NCBI GenBank assembly: GCA_026988195.1
Contig: JALSLS010000487.1
Location: 1 to 29,831 of the forward strand
Direction of reading: 5' to 3'
DNA length: 29,831 nucleotides
DNA from: Methylomonas sp.
Lineage (GTDB): Bacteria; Pseudomonadota; Gammaproteobacteria; Methylococcales; Methylomonadaceae
Both the position numbers and the translations under genes were made by a program. The notes under the pieces were generated by a model. It saw only the letters and a list, made by a program, of their open reading frames with translations. It was not told the DNA's origin and did not search any database. Shown here piece by piece: positions 1 through 7,367 of the stretch (the stretch's first letter is position 1; every line of letters begins with the position of its first letter).

Positions 1-449
1 TATTGAACCCATTCGAAAAGGAAGGTCATATAAGCGTAAAAAATCTAAAATGAAGAATAAATTACATTATTCGTCCTATAAAAGATCAAGGTGAATCAAT
101 TGGTTGCGCTTAACTTAATGACATTGAGGCCGGATCCCTTGTATTTTTCTTTCTTTCTTGCTTGCTTGCTTGTAATGTTGTATTTGGACTACTATCAGCC
201 CAGGGCGAAACTGTTCTGTTTTTAAGCTATTGATTTAAAATGATGCTACTAGCCATCTAGCCATTACAAATCAACAGTTTACGGTTAGAGCGGTTTCTCC
301 CTGACTATCAGCCGGAAGCAGTTTATTATGGTGCGGTATTGTGGTTAGTGCTTCGGGAGGTTATTTGTCAAGTAATTATTTAAGTGAGAAATTTGAACAG
401 GGTTCAGAAATAATTTATGAAACTTTTGTTAAGGTAAAGGATTAAAAGT
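1..449. other. Gene-free stretch at window start
   Basis: No convincing coding region is seen in these 449 bases on either strand. They hold the left arm of a 15-bp inverted repeat (112-126), a tetranucleotide tract (146-172), and a 10-bp direct repeat ACTATCAGCC at 191-200 and 304-313. The ribosome-binding site of the next gene (AAGGTAAAGG, 431-440) lies at its end. Confidence 0.6.
146..172. repeat. Short tetranucleotide tract (TTTC)3(TTGC)3TTG
   Basis: Three TTTC units (146-157) run directly into three TTGC units plus a partial TTG (158-172). Longer tracts of this kind cause slipped-strand phase variation in some bacteria. Here the tract is short and lies in no recognisable gene, so a switching role is not supported. 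Confidence 0.6.
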
Positions 450-809
450 ATGGGTTTTATTGAAATATTTGGTCTCGGTGTAGCTAGTTTTGCATTGCTT
501 ATAATCAATACCTATGTTGCTATAAATATTTACATCAGTAAATATCATCTCAAAGTGATGGATAAAATAATCTATGGTCAAGTGTATGATGAGGACAACT
601 ATGTTCATAAAGCCATACGAACGATTGATTGTATTGGCTTTTTTATTAGGAAACGAAATAGACAAAGACTTCCAATTAAAACTCAAAATGAAATTTTAGC
701 ATTAGATAAAAAATTCCGTCGTCCTTTTATGATGCTATGGTGGTTATACATTGTGATGATGATAATTATTTTCATTTTGGAGGTATTTTTTCCAACACCT
801 GAGCTTTAA
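450..809 (+). CDS. Small membrane protein of unknown function
   Basis: A 119-residue protein that I do not recognise. It has a hydrophobic segment near the N-terminus (about residues 4-29) and a second near the C-terminus (about 94-114). Between them is a polar, basic stretch of about 60 residues containing RKRNRQR, so the middle is probably cytoplasmic by the positive-inside rule. The ATG is preceded by AAGGTAAAGG, a plausible ribosome-binding site about 10 bases upstream. It stands alone, on the plus strand, inside a pair of 15-bp inverted repeats (112-126 and 829-843), so it may be the passenger of a small mobile element. A phage or toxin-antitoxin accessory role cannot be excluded. Two membrane spans and no enzymatic motif are all that can be read from it. 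Confidence 0.6.
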   Translation: MGFIEIFGLGVASFALLIINTYVAINIYISKYHLKVMDKIIYGQVYDEDNYVHKAIRTIDCIGFFIRKRNRQRLPIKTQNEILALDKKFRRPFMMLWWLYIVMMIIIFILEVFFPTPEL

Positions 810-981
810 AGGAATAAGGGGGCAGTACCAATGTCATTAAGTTGATCCATAATCTATTGATTAACTTTGATTTTTGATAGGATGAATAATGTAATTTATT
901 TTTAAAACCAGGTGTAATCTAGTGAAACCATACAAATAGTTACGATTTATCTTTACATGAATGGGGTGAGGAAAAGGCTTT

Positions 982-1101
982 ATGATTCTTTTGGATACTC
1001 ATGTTGCGGTTTGGCTTTATGCGGGGAGTGTTACGTTGGTAACAAAAGATGAAAAATTCGAGCTAATTACGATAAGGCGTGTTGGTAAGGGCGTTAGCTG
1101 A
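982..1101 (+). pseudogene. Remnant of a VapC-type PIN-domain toxin gene
   Basis: The 39-codon frame begins MILLDTHVAVWLYAG, the typical first strand of a PIN-domain ribonuclease with its first catalytic Asp (residue 5). It then jumps to LVTKDEK (residues 19-25), which in intact family members sits near the C-terminus and carries the last acidic residue. About 80-90 central residues are therefore missing, which points to an internal deletion, and the remaining tail does not match the family. The start has a purine-rich site (GAGGAAAAGG, 968-977). A frame ending HEWGEEKAL overlaps its ATG (stop at 983-985), which may be the tail of a lost antitoxin gene. A 160-bp palindrome begins 20 bases downstream. 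The remnant cannot be active. Confidence 0.55.
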
Positions 1102-1121
1102 GTTAACTCGAGGTTTACATA

Positions 1122-1281
1122 GGAACGTGTATGGAATAACTTCCCGAAATTATAACGTAGGATTTTTGTTTCAGGTGGAATGATCTCAAGAGGCGCATAG
1201 CAAGCTACGCAACGAATGAGATCATTCCATCTGCAGCAAAAAGACAAGTTAGAAATCGGGACGTTATTCCATGCACGTTCC
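1122..1281. repeat. 160-bp imperfect palindrome (MITE- or REP-like)
   Basis: The outer arms GGAACGTGTATGGAATAAC (1122-1140) and GTTATTCCATGCACGTTCC (1263-1281) pair over 19 bases with one wobble. An inner perfect 13-bp pair TGGAATGATCTCA/TGAGATCATTCCA sits at 1176-1188 and 1217-1229. The centre holds a further GCATAGC/GCTACGC near-palindrome around 1194-1210. The two halves match along most of their length, so a transcript could fold into one long hairpin. It has no coding content and lies next to the broken toxin gene. Confidence 0.75.
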
Positions 1282-1374
1282 ATAGTATTCACTGATGCGA
1301 GAGGTAGCAGAATTCATATTAGCTCGTGCTACGCATAATTTTAGAATCTAAAGAGCTTAAAAAATAACTTCAGC

Positions 1375-1400
1375 CTTGAATCCTAAGTGAAAGCCCCCAT
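1375..1400 (+). promoter_or_regulatory. Sigma32-type heat-shock promoter of grpE-dnaK
   Basis: CTTGAA (1375-1380) is followed after 14 bases by CCCCAT (1395-1400). This fits the known RpoH consensus CTTGAA-N13/17-CCCCATNT almost perfectly. The start codon of grpE is 40 bases downstream. The leader contains a 7-bp hairpin (1407-1413 with 1424-1430) ending at the GGAG ribosome-binding site (1431-1434). Confidence 0.75.
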
Positions 1401-1440
1401 GATAAAAGACATTGTTTAAAAATAATGTCTGGAGCGTTTA

Positions 1441-2115
1441 ATGAGTAATAAACAAGATGCATCTGAAGCACAGTCAGATAGTGATTTGATTGAAGAGGTT
1501 CTTGAGCAAGTCGCTGAAGAAAATAGTGAAGATATAACGGTTGAAGAAGCTGAAAGTGAGTCGAAAGTTGATGAAGGTTCTTTAGAGGATTTACAAAAAA
1601 AGTTGAAACTGGCTGAGAAAAAAGCAGAAGACAACTGGGATAAAGCCGTTCGCACTTTGGCTGAAATGGAAAATCTGAAAAGGCGCACCCAAAAAGATCT
1701 GGAAAATGCACATAAATACGGGTTAGAGAAATTTGCTAAAGAGCTTCTTTCTGTTATTGATAGTTTGGAGCTAGGTATTCAAGCATCAACCAGTGATGAC
1801 CCAGAAGTTGTGTCCTTAAGGGAAGGTAGTGAATTAACTATCAAGCAGTTTGAGTCTGTTTTCGCAAAATTTAATATTGAAGCTATTGACCCTCAAGGCC
1901 AGCCATTTAACCCTGAGTTACACCAAGCTATGACTATGCAGCCAAGTGCTGAGGTTGCGCCAAACACAGTGCTTAATGTGCTTCAGAAAGGTTATGTTTT
2001 AAATGGTCGTTTGATTCGTCCTGCGATGGTTGTTGTTTCTCAAGCAGTGAAAGCAGTAGAGCCTGAGCAAAATAGACCTGAAGATGATTCAACAAATTTA
2101 GATGAGCAGGCTTGA
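1441..2115 (+). CDS. grpE: Nucleotide exchange factor GrpE
   Basis: GrpE releases ADP from DnaK and so sets the pace of the Hsp70 folding cycle in the cytoplasm. The protein has 224 residues, a little longer than the usual 190-200. The extra length is in an acidic, low-complexity N-terminus (about 1-50). Next come a long charged coiled coil (about 50-100, containing LKRRTQKDLENAHKYG) and the C-terminal beta domain, with the family-typical stretch NPELHQAM and a closing VLNGRLIRPAMVVVS. The ATG follows GGAG by six bases. The gene sits behind a sigma32-type promoter and 65 bases ahead of dnaK, so the two are probably co-transcribed and heat-induced. Identification is secure. Confidence 0.97.
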   Translation: MSNKQDASEAQSDSDLIEEVLEQVAEENSEDITVEEAESESKVDEGSLEDLQKKLKLAEKKAEDNWDKAVRTLAEMENLKRRTQKDLENAHKYGLEKFAKELLSVIDSLELGIQASTSDDPEVVSLREGSELTIKQFESVFAKFNIEAIDPQGQPFNPELHQAMTMQPSAEVAPNTVLNVLQKGYVLNGRLIRPAMVVVSQAVKAVEPEQNRPEDDSTNLDEQA

Positions 2116-2180
2116 AATTAGTTAAAGCAACCTCATATCGAATTCATACAAAATAAAATTAAAAAAGTTCGGAGATTTAA

Positions 2181-4112
2181 ATGGCTAAAATAATTGGCAT
2201 CGATTTAGGAACCACAAATTCATGTGTGGCTGTTCTAGAGAACGGCACGGCACGAGTAATAGAAAACAGTGAAGGTGCGCGTACTACACCTTCTGTTATT
2301 GCTTTTACGGGAGATGACGAAGTATTAGTGGGTCAGTCTGCAAAGCGTCAAGCGGTCACTAACCCAGAAAATACATTATTCGCAATCAAACGTTTAATTG
2401 GTCGTCGTTTTAAAGATGATGTTGTGCAAAAAGACATCAAAATGGTGCCGTACAAAATTGTTGAAGCAGATAACGGTGATGCTTGGGTTGAGTGCCACGG
2501 TAATAAAATGGCAGCTCCTGAGGTTTCTTCACGTGTTTTGATGAAAATGAAAAAAGATGCAGAAGCATTTTTAGGTGAAGAAGTTACAGAAGCGGTTATT
2601 ACCGTACCTGCATACTTTAATGACTCTCAACGTCAAGCGACTAAGGATGCTGGTCGTATTGCTGGCTTAGATGTAAAACGTATTATTAATGAGCCAACAG
2701 CAGCGGCTCTTGCTTTTGGGATGGATAAGCCTAAAGGTGATACCACTATCGCAGTTTACGATTTAGGCGGTGGTACCTTTGATGTATCAATTATTGAGAT
2801 TGCAGAGATTGAAGGTGAGCACCAGTTTGAAGTATTAGCCACAAATGGTGATACATTTTTAGGGGGCGAAGATTTCGATTTAAGAATTATTGATTTCTTG
2901 GTTTCAGAATTCAAAAAAGACAATGGTATTGATTTACATAATGATCCATTAGCTTTACAACGTTTAAAAGAAGCAGCAGAAAAAGCTAAGATTGAATTGT
3001 CTTCAACTGAACAGACGGATATTAACCTTCCGTATGTAACCGCTGATGCTTCGGGTCCTAAACATTTAAATGTTAAATTGACTCGTGCAAAACTAGAATC
3101 TTTAGTGGCTGATTTAATCGAAAGAACCAAAGGTCCTTGTGAAAAAGCATTAAAAGATGCTGGGTTATCAGCTTCAGAAATTAATGATGTGATTTTGGTG
3201 GGTGGACAAAGCCGTATGCCAAAAGTACAGGAAACTGTAGAAGCTATTTTTGGTAAAGAACCTCGTAAAGACGTAAACCCAGATGAAGCGGTTGCTTTGG
3301 GCGCTGCGATTCAAGCGGGCGTATTAGGCGGTGATGTTACCGATGTGTTGTTATTAGATGTTACTCCACTGTCTTTAGGTATTGAGACTATGGGTGGTGT
3401 TATGACTAAGCTGATTGAGAAAAACACTACGATTCCTACTAATGCATCGCAAGTGTTTTCTACGGCGGAAGATAACCAGTCAGCTGTAACGGTTCATGTG
3501 TTACAAGGTGAGCGTGAAGTTGCTTCTGGTAATAAATCATTAGGTCGTTTTGATTTATCTGACATTCCACCAGCTCCACGTGGAGTACCACAAGTTGAAG
3601 TGTCATTTGACATTGATGCTAACGGTATTTTAAATGTATCGGCTAAAGATAAAGCGACAGGTAAAGAGCAATCTATTGTCATTAAAGCCTCTAGTGGGTT
3701 ATCTGATGAAGAAGTAGAGCGCATGATTAGTGATGCAGAAGCGCATGCTGATGAAGATAAGAAAATCACCGAGCTAGTTTCAGCAAGAAATACAGCGGAA
3801 GGCATGGTCAATGCGACTGAAAAGTCTATGGAAGAGTTGGGTGATAAGGTAACTGCTGAAGAAAAAACTGCAATTGAAGCGGCTATTTCTGAGTTACAAG
3901 AAGTTGTTAAAGCTGATGATAAGGATGAAATTGAAGCAAAAACTACGGCTTTAACTGAATTATCTGGTAAATTAGCTGAACGTGTTTATGCACAAAAAGC
4001 AGAAGCAGAGGGTGGTGCAGAAGCAGGCCCAGAAGCTTCAGCAGAATCGGCTCAAGCTGATGATGTTGTTGATGCTGAATTTGAAGAAGTTAAAGACGAC
4101 GATAAAAAATAA
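2181..4112 (+). CDS. dnaK: Hsp70 chaperone DnaK
   Basis: DnaK is the ATP-dependent Hsp70 chaperone that binds exposed hydrophobic peptide segments. At 643 residues it has the normal length. The actin-like ATPase domain (about 1-385) carries the phosphate-1 motif IGIDLGTTNSCVAV at the N-terminus, NEPTAAALAFG, VYDLGGGTFDVS and VGGQSRMP. The substrate-binding domain follows, with DVTPLSLGIETMGG at its start, then the helical lid and the conserved acidic tail DVVDAEFEEV. GGAG (2171-2174) precedes the ATG. The upstream gene is grpE. Directly after the stop codon comes a 92-bp palindromic repeat and then a strong terminator, so dnaJ downstream may be transcribed at lower level or from its own promoter. 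Identification is secure. Confidence 0.98.
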   Translation: MAKIIGIDLGTTNSCVAVLENGTARVIENSEGARTTPSVIAFTGDDEVLVGQSAKRQAVTNPENTLFAIKRLIGRRFKDDVVQKDIKMVPYKIVEADNGDAWVECHGNKMAAPEVSSRVLMKMKKDAEAFLGEEVTEAVITVPAYFNDSQRQATKDAGRIAGLDVKRIINEPTAAALAFGMDKPKGDTTIAVYDLGGGTFDVSIIEIAEIEGEHQFEVLATNGDTFLGGEDFDLRIIDFLVSEFKKDNGIDLHNDPLALQRLKEAAEKAKIELSSTEQTDINLPYVTADASGPKHLNVKLTRAKLESLVADLIERTKGPCEKALKDAGLSASEINDVILVGGQSRMPKVQETVEAIFGKEPRKDVNPDEAVALGAAIQAGVLGGDVTDVLLLDVTPLSLGIETMGGVMTKLIEKNTTIPTNASQVFSTAEDNQSAVTVHVLQGEREVASGNKSLGRFDLSDIPPAPRGVPQVEVSFDIDANGILNVSAKDKATGKEQSIVIKASSGLSDEEVERMISDAEAHADEDKKITELVSARNTAEGMVNATEKSMEELGDKVTAEEKTAIEAAISELQEVVKADDKDEIEAKTTALTELSGKLAERVYAQKAEAEGGAEAGPEASAESAQADDVVDAEFEEVKDDDKK

Positions 4113-4113
4113 G

Positions 4114-4205
4114 GTAACCGTTCACCTCCCCCTTTGAAAAAGGGGGATTGAGGGGGATTTTTCTAATAAACTCTCTCCTACCAAAGAGGGAGACTGAACG
4201 GTTAC
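4114..4205. repeat. 92-bp palindromic element, terminal repeat GTAACCGTTCA (copy 1)
   Basis: Perfect terminal inverted repeats GTAACCGTTCA (4114-4124) and TGAACGGTTAC (4195-4205) enclose a C- and G-rich palindromic core (CCTCCCCCTTTGAAAAAGGG...). The element begins one base after the dnaK stop codon. The same core and closely related ends recur at 20324-20427, and a degraded copy lies at 13582-13735. Confidence 0.85.
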
Positions 4206-4221
4206 AAAATAAGTTGTTTTG

Positions 4222-4270
4222 TAAACACTGATTCAAAGGGTGCTTTGTTTCAGTGTTTATTTTTATTTTC
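4222..4270 (+). terminator. Rho-independent terminator after dnaK
   Basis: TAAACACTGA (4222-4231) pairs with TCAGTGTTTA (4250-4259). The inner pair CAAAG/CTTTG (4234-4238, 4243-4247) closes a 4-base loop. A T-rich run (TTTTATTTTC) follows. It would limit read-through from grpE-dnaK into dnaJ. Confidence 0.75.
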
Positions 4271-4280
4271 CTGATATTTA

Positions 4281-4326
4281 AGAGGACTAAAATAACCGCC
4301 GCTTTATGCTGGCGGTTATTTACGTT
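4281..4326 (+). promoter_or_regulatory. Hairpin between Shine-Dalgarno and start codon of dnaJ
   Basis: AGAGGA (4281-4286) is the only good ribosome-binding site upstream of dnaJ, but it lies 40 bases before the ATG at 4327, too far to work linearly. AAATAACCGCC (4290-4300) pairs perfectly with GGCGGTTATTT (4311-4321). If that stem forms, only three bases before it and five after it remain, an effective spacing of about eight. Otherwise a GGCGG inside the right arm could serve as a weak site and would be masked by the stem. Either way dnaJ translation should depend on this fold. Confidence 0.5.
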
Positions 4327-5475
4327 ATGGCAAAAGAAGATTTTTATAAGTTATTAGGTGTCGAAAAGAACGCCAGTGAAGTAGAAATAAAGAAAAGTTA
4401 TCGTCGTATGGCGATGAAGTTTCATCCCGATAGAAACGCTGATAAGCCAGAGGCCGCAGAGAAGAAATTTAAATCTGTTAAAGAGGCTTATGAAATCCTG
4501 TCTAATGCTAAAAAGCGAGCCGCTTATGACCAATTTGGTCATGCAGGGGTTGATCAAAGCATGGGCGGAGGTGCTGGTGGTTTTGGTGGAGGTGGCGGTG
4601 ACTTTGGGGATATTTTTGGCGATGTTTTTGGTGATATTTTCGGTGGCGGAGGTGGTGGTGGTCGTCGAAGAAGTAACGTCCAAGCGGGAGCTGATTTACG
4701 CTATAACCTAGAGCTTACGTTGGAAGAGGCTGTCGGTGGAACTGAAGCGACGGTAAAAGTACCTGTATTGGTTTCTTGTAAAGCTTGTAATGGCTCTGGA
4801 GCAAAGAAAGGTTCTACTCCTGTAACGTGTACAACTTGTCAAGGACATGGACAAGTTAGAATGCAGCAAGGTTTCTTTTCTGTACAGCAAGCGTGTCCTA
4901 CTTGTCATGGTACAGGTCAACAAATTAAAGACCCTTGTCGTCCATGTCAAGGTCAAGGGCGAGTCCAAGAAAATAAAACATTATCAGTCAAGGTGCCTGC
5001 GGGAGTGGATACAGGGGATCGTATTCGGTTGGCTGGAGAGGGTGAAGCTGGGGCAAATGGTGGGCCTTCAGGGGACTTGTATGTTCAAGTTCAAGTAAAA
5101 GATCATGCGATTTTTACACGAGATGGCGCAAATTTATATTGTGAAGTGCCTATTAGCTTTCCAACTGCTTGTGTTGGTGGAACGCTGGAAGTGCCTACTT
5201 TAAACGGTAAAGTAAAACTTAAAATACCGGCAGAAACTCAAACAGGAAAGCTGTTTAGGTTAAGAGGTAAAGGGGTTAAACCTGTTCGTGGTGGAGCTGT
5301 AGGTGATTTGCTTTGTCGAGTGCAAATCGAAACGCCTGTACGGTTAACTAAAGAGCAAAAAACTTTGGTTGAAAAGTTACAGGAATCTCTAACGGGGGGC
5401 GGTAAGCATCATAGTCCTCAAGAGCATTCTTGGACTGATGGGGTAAAAAGTTTTTTCGATAAATTAACAGGATAG
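4327..5475 (+). CDS. dnaJ: Hsp40 co-chaperone DnaJ
   Basis: DnaJ delivers unfolded clients to DnaK and stimulates its ATPase. I place the start at MAKEDFYKLLGV (382 residues), matching the family N-terminus. An in-frame ATG 21 bases upstream lies in the loop of a hairpin and would add seven non-conserved residues. The J domain (1-70) has the essential HPD at 33-35. A Gly/Phe-rich linker follows (about 75-120). The zinc-binding domain carries four CxxCxGxG-type repeats, beginning CKACNGSG, CTTCQGHG, CPTCHGTG and CRPCQGQG. The C-terminal substrate-binding domains complete a full-length type I DnaJ. It is separated from dnaK by a repeat and a terminator, and its stop codon is only three bases from dapB, with which it is probably co-transcribed. 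Confidence 0.97.
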   Translation: MAKEDFYKLLGVEKNASEVEIKKSYRRMAMKFHPDRNADKPEAAEKKFKSVKEAYEILSNAKKRAAYDQFGHAGVDQSMGGGAGGFGGGGGDFGDIFGDVFGDIFGGGGGGGRRRSNVQAGADLRYNLELTLEEAVGGTEATVKVPVLVSCKACNGSGAKKGSTPVTCTTCQGHGQVRMQQGFFSVQQACPTCHGTGQQIKDPCRPCQGQGRVQENKTLSVKVPAGVDTGDRIRLAGEGEAGANGGPSGDLYVQVQVKDHAIFTRDGANLYCEVPISFPTACVGGTLEVPTLNGKVKLKIPAETQTGKLFRLRGKGVKPVRGGAVGDLLCRVQIETPVRLTKEQKTLVEKLQESLTGGGKHHSPQEHSWTDGVKSFFDKLTG

Positions 5476-5478
5476 GAA

Positions 5479-6282
5479 ATGTTGCGAATCGCTATTGTTG
5501 GTGTGTCAGGACGAATGGGGTTGTGCTTGGTTAAAGCAGCTATGCTGTCTAAGAATACTGAGTTAACAGTTGCTGTTTCCCGTGCAGGGAGTGCGGCTAT
5601 TGGGCGGGATGCTGGTGAGCTTGCTGGAACTGGACTTTCTAGTGTTAAAGTGGTTGCTGATTTAGCTATGGTCACTGGTCAGTTTGATGTATTAATTGAT
5701 TTTACCCGCCCAGACGCTTCAATGGAATACATTGAAATTTGTCGGAAAGCAGGTAAAAAAATTATTATTGGTACCACGGGTTATAGCGATGAGCAGAAGC
5801 TAGCAATAAAGATTGCGGCAAAAGATGTGGCGATTGTTCTCGCACCCAATATGAGTGTGGGAGTTAACTTGTCGCTTAAGCTGTTGGAAATGACAGCTAA
5901 AGTGATGGGTGACTATACAGATATTGAAGTTATTGAAGCTCATCACCGGCACAAAGTAGATGCACCTTCTGGTACAGCTCTGCGTATGGGAGAGGTTATT
6001 GCTAATACATTGGGTCGAGATTTAAAAGATTGTGCAATATATGGTCGAGAAGGCGATACTGGAGAGAGGGACAGAAAAACCATCGGTTTTTCAACTATTC
6101 GTGCGGGTGATATTGTGGGTGAGCATACCGTCATGTTTGCTGATGAAGGTGAAAGAGTTGAAATTACCCATAAAGCAACGAGTCGAATGACTTTTGCTAA
6201 TGGCGCGGTAAGGGCGGCTGTTTGGTTGCAAGATAAAGACAGTGGTTTTTATGATATGCAGGATGTTTTAGGTTTGTCGTAA
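5479..6282 (+). CDS. dapB: 4-hydroxy-tetrahydrodipicolinate reductase DapB
   Basis: DapB reduces the cyclic dihydrodipicolinate precursor with NAD(P)H in the diaminopimelate route, which supplies lysine and the peptidoglycan cross-link. The 267-residue protein is of normal length. The Rossmann motif VGVSGRMG (7-14) binds the nucleotide, and the signature EAHHRHKVDAPSGTA (153-167) carries the catalytic His and Lys. IIGTTGYS and APNMSVGVN are also typical. The ATG has AGGA just upstream, overlapping the end of dnaJ with a gap of three bases. The dnaJ-dapB-carAB order is common in gammaproteobacteria, but here dapB and carA are separated by a three-gene accessory insertion (6345-8194). Identification is secure. 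Confidence 0.97.
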   Translation: MLRIAIVGVSGRMGLCLVKAAMLSKNTELTVAVSRAGSAAIGRDAGELAGTGLSSVKVVADLAMVTGQFDVLIDFTRPDASMEYIEICRKAGKKIIIGTTGYSDEQKLAIKIAAKDVAIVLAPNMSVGVNLSLKLLEMTAKVMGDYTDIEVIEAHHRHKVDAPSGTALRMGEVIANTLGRDLKDCAIYGREGDTGERDRKTIGFSTIRAGDIVGEHTVMFADEGERVEITHKATSRMTFANGAVRAAVWLQDKDSGFYDMQDVLGLS

Positions 6283-6344
6283 GTAGCCAAGAGGCTAATC
6301 ATTTATTGCTTTACTATATTTTTTAATAAATAGAGGGGAAATAT

Positions 6345-7355
6345 ATGGACCGTTTTTCACAAGCCTACAAGAAGACTCGTAAAATAGTCGGGAGTCGAAA
6401 CTGGCCGGGTGATTGGAATAATTGGCTAGATAAGGAATGGAATGTTCTTGGTATGATGGAAAAAAGTGGGCTTAATCATAAGTATGCTTTCGGATTGGAT
6501 AAATATCGAGAAAAGCTGAATAGCTTAAGCTTGGCTAGTTCTGTTGCAAAAACTATTGTGGCGGTGAATGATACCGAGCTTAAAGGGATTAAGGCTTGGT
6601 TTTCAGCTGGTAACGGCGTTGATCGAGTCGCTTCTCTTAAAATGCTTAAGCATTTGTATTTTGTACGAAAGCGGGGTGGTCAAGATGTCTGGGTATACTC
6701 TCCACCAAAGGCTTATACTAAATGGGTGTTCGATGAAATAACTGGCACCAAAGATCAAATGGAGGCTAAGCTATCCTTGGAAGAGGAGGTTTATACGGAA
6801 GCAGAAAGGAAAATGATGTGTGACTCTCTTCTGCTGGCTCATAATTGGTCTCAAGGTGCATGTGTCAAATTATCCACACCAAATACTGCGACAAAAGCAA
6901 TGGTTCGTGATTGGTTTGCTTATGCTGATACTAGTGATAAAGAAATAGACAGGCTAGTCATAAAATTGAGAGATGGCTTTAAAAAAGTAGTTAATTTGTG
7001 TAATTCAAATAGACTTGTTTTTTCTGATGATCCCTTAGATCGCAATTCTGGTGGATGGAAGGATTGGGCTTTTGTGTACTCATCAGAATCAATAGATGTA
7101 GTGTATTTGCAGAATGCATTTCTGAAGTCTGGTAACGGTGGCCAATTATGGAGGTGCGCGTTGACTATTATTCATGAGATAACACATAGAGAATTGAAGA
7201 CTGATGATTATAGATATGATACATCGGGTTTGAAGCCAGGTAAGGGAGTATTATCACTCAAACAGGCTATTAATAATGCGGATAGTTGGGCATATTTTGC
7301 AACAGATTTGGCGGGTAATCTTTCTACAACTGAGCGCGTTAAAGTGTTAGTCTAA
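6345..7355 (+). CDS. M35-like (aspzincin) zinc metallopeptidase, candidate antibacterial effector
   Basis: This 336-residue protein has no signal peptide or membrane segment. Its C-terminal third holds the aspzincin signature of peptidase clan M35: HEITH (277-281) for two zinc ligands and the catalytic Glu, then TDDYRY (286-291), which fits the T-x-D-x-x-Y motif supplying the third zinc ligand. NADSWAYF (311-318) follows, as seen in lysine-specific metallo-endopeptidases. The first 170 residues are unlike anything I recognise, are rich in Trp and Lys, and may be a targeting or trafficking region. GAGGGG (6333-6338) precedes the ATG. It interrupts the usual dapB-carA neighbourhood and is followed by two paralogous small genes, one for a lipoprotein. 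An effector with immunity partners is my inference. A housekeeping or phage protease is the alternative. Confidence 0.7.
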   Translation: MDRFSQAYKKTRKIVGSRNWPGDWNNWLDKEWNVLGMMEKSGLNHKYAFGLDKYREKLNSLSLASSVAKTIVAVNDTELKGIKAWFSAGNGVDRVASLKMLKHLYFVRKRGGQDVWVYSPPKAYTKWVFDEITGTKDQMEAKLSLEEEVYTEAERKMMCDSLLLAHNWSQGACVKLSTPNTATKAMVRDWFAYADTSDKEIDRLVIKLRDGFKKVVNLCNSNRLVFSDDPLDRNSGGWKDWAFVYSSESIDVVYLQNAFLKSGNGGQLWRCALTIIHEITHRELKTDDYRYDTSGLKPGKGVLSLKQAINNADSWAYFATDLAGNLSTTERVKVLV

Positions 7356-7367
7356 AAAAATATACAA

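Larger units (their letters stand above)
112..843. repeat. 15-bp perfect inverted repeats bounding a 732-bp segment
   Basis: AACTTAATGACATTG at 112-126 is the exact reverse complement of CAATGTCATTAAGTT at 829-843. Between the arms lies only a 119-codon gene for a small membrane protein plus non-coding DNA. The arrangement looks like the ends of a small mobile element or of a decayed insertion sequence with its transposase gone. The arm sequence resembles ends I associate with IS4-type elements, but I could not check this. No clear target duplication is visible outside the arms. Confidence 0.5.

Noticed and set aside
1017..1292. A 91-codon minus-strand frame
   Set aside because: It lies almost wholly in the 160-bp palindrome and across the vapC remnant, with no family resemblance.
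4306..4326. Upstream ATG extending dnaJ by seven residues
   Set aside because: It lies in the loop of a stable hairpin, adds residues not found in DnaJ, and its nearest ribosome-binding site is about 19 bases away.
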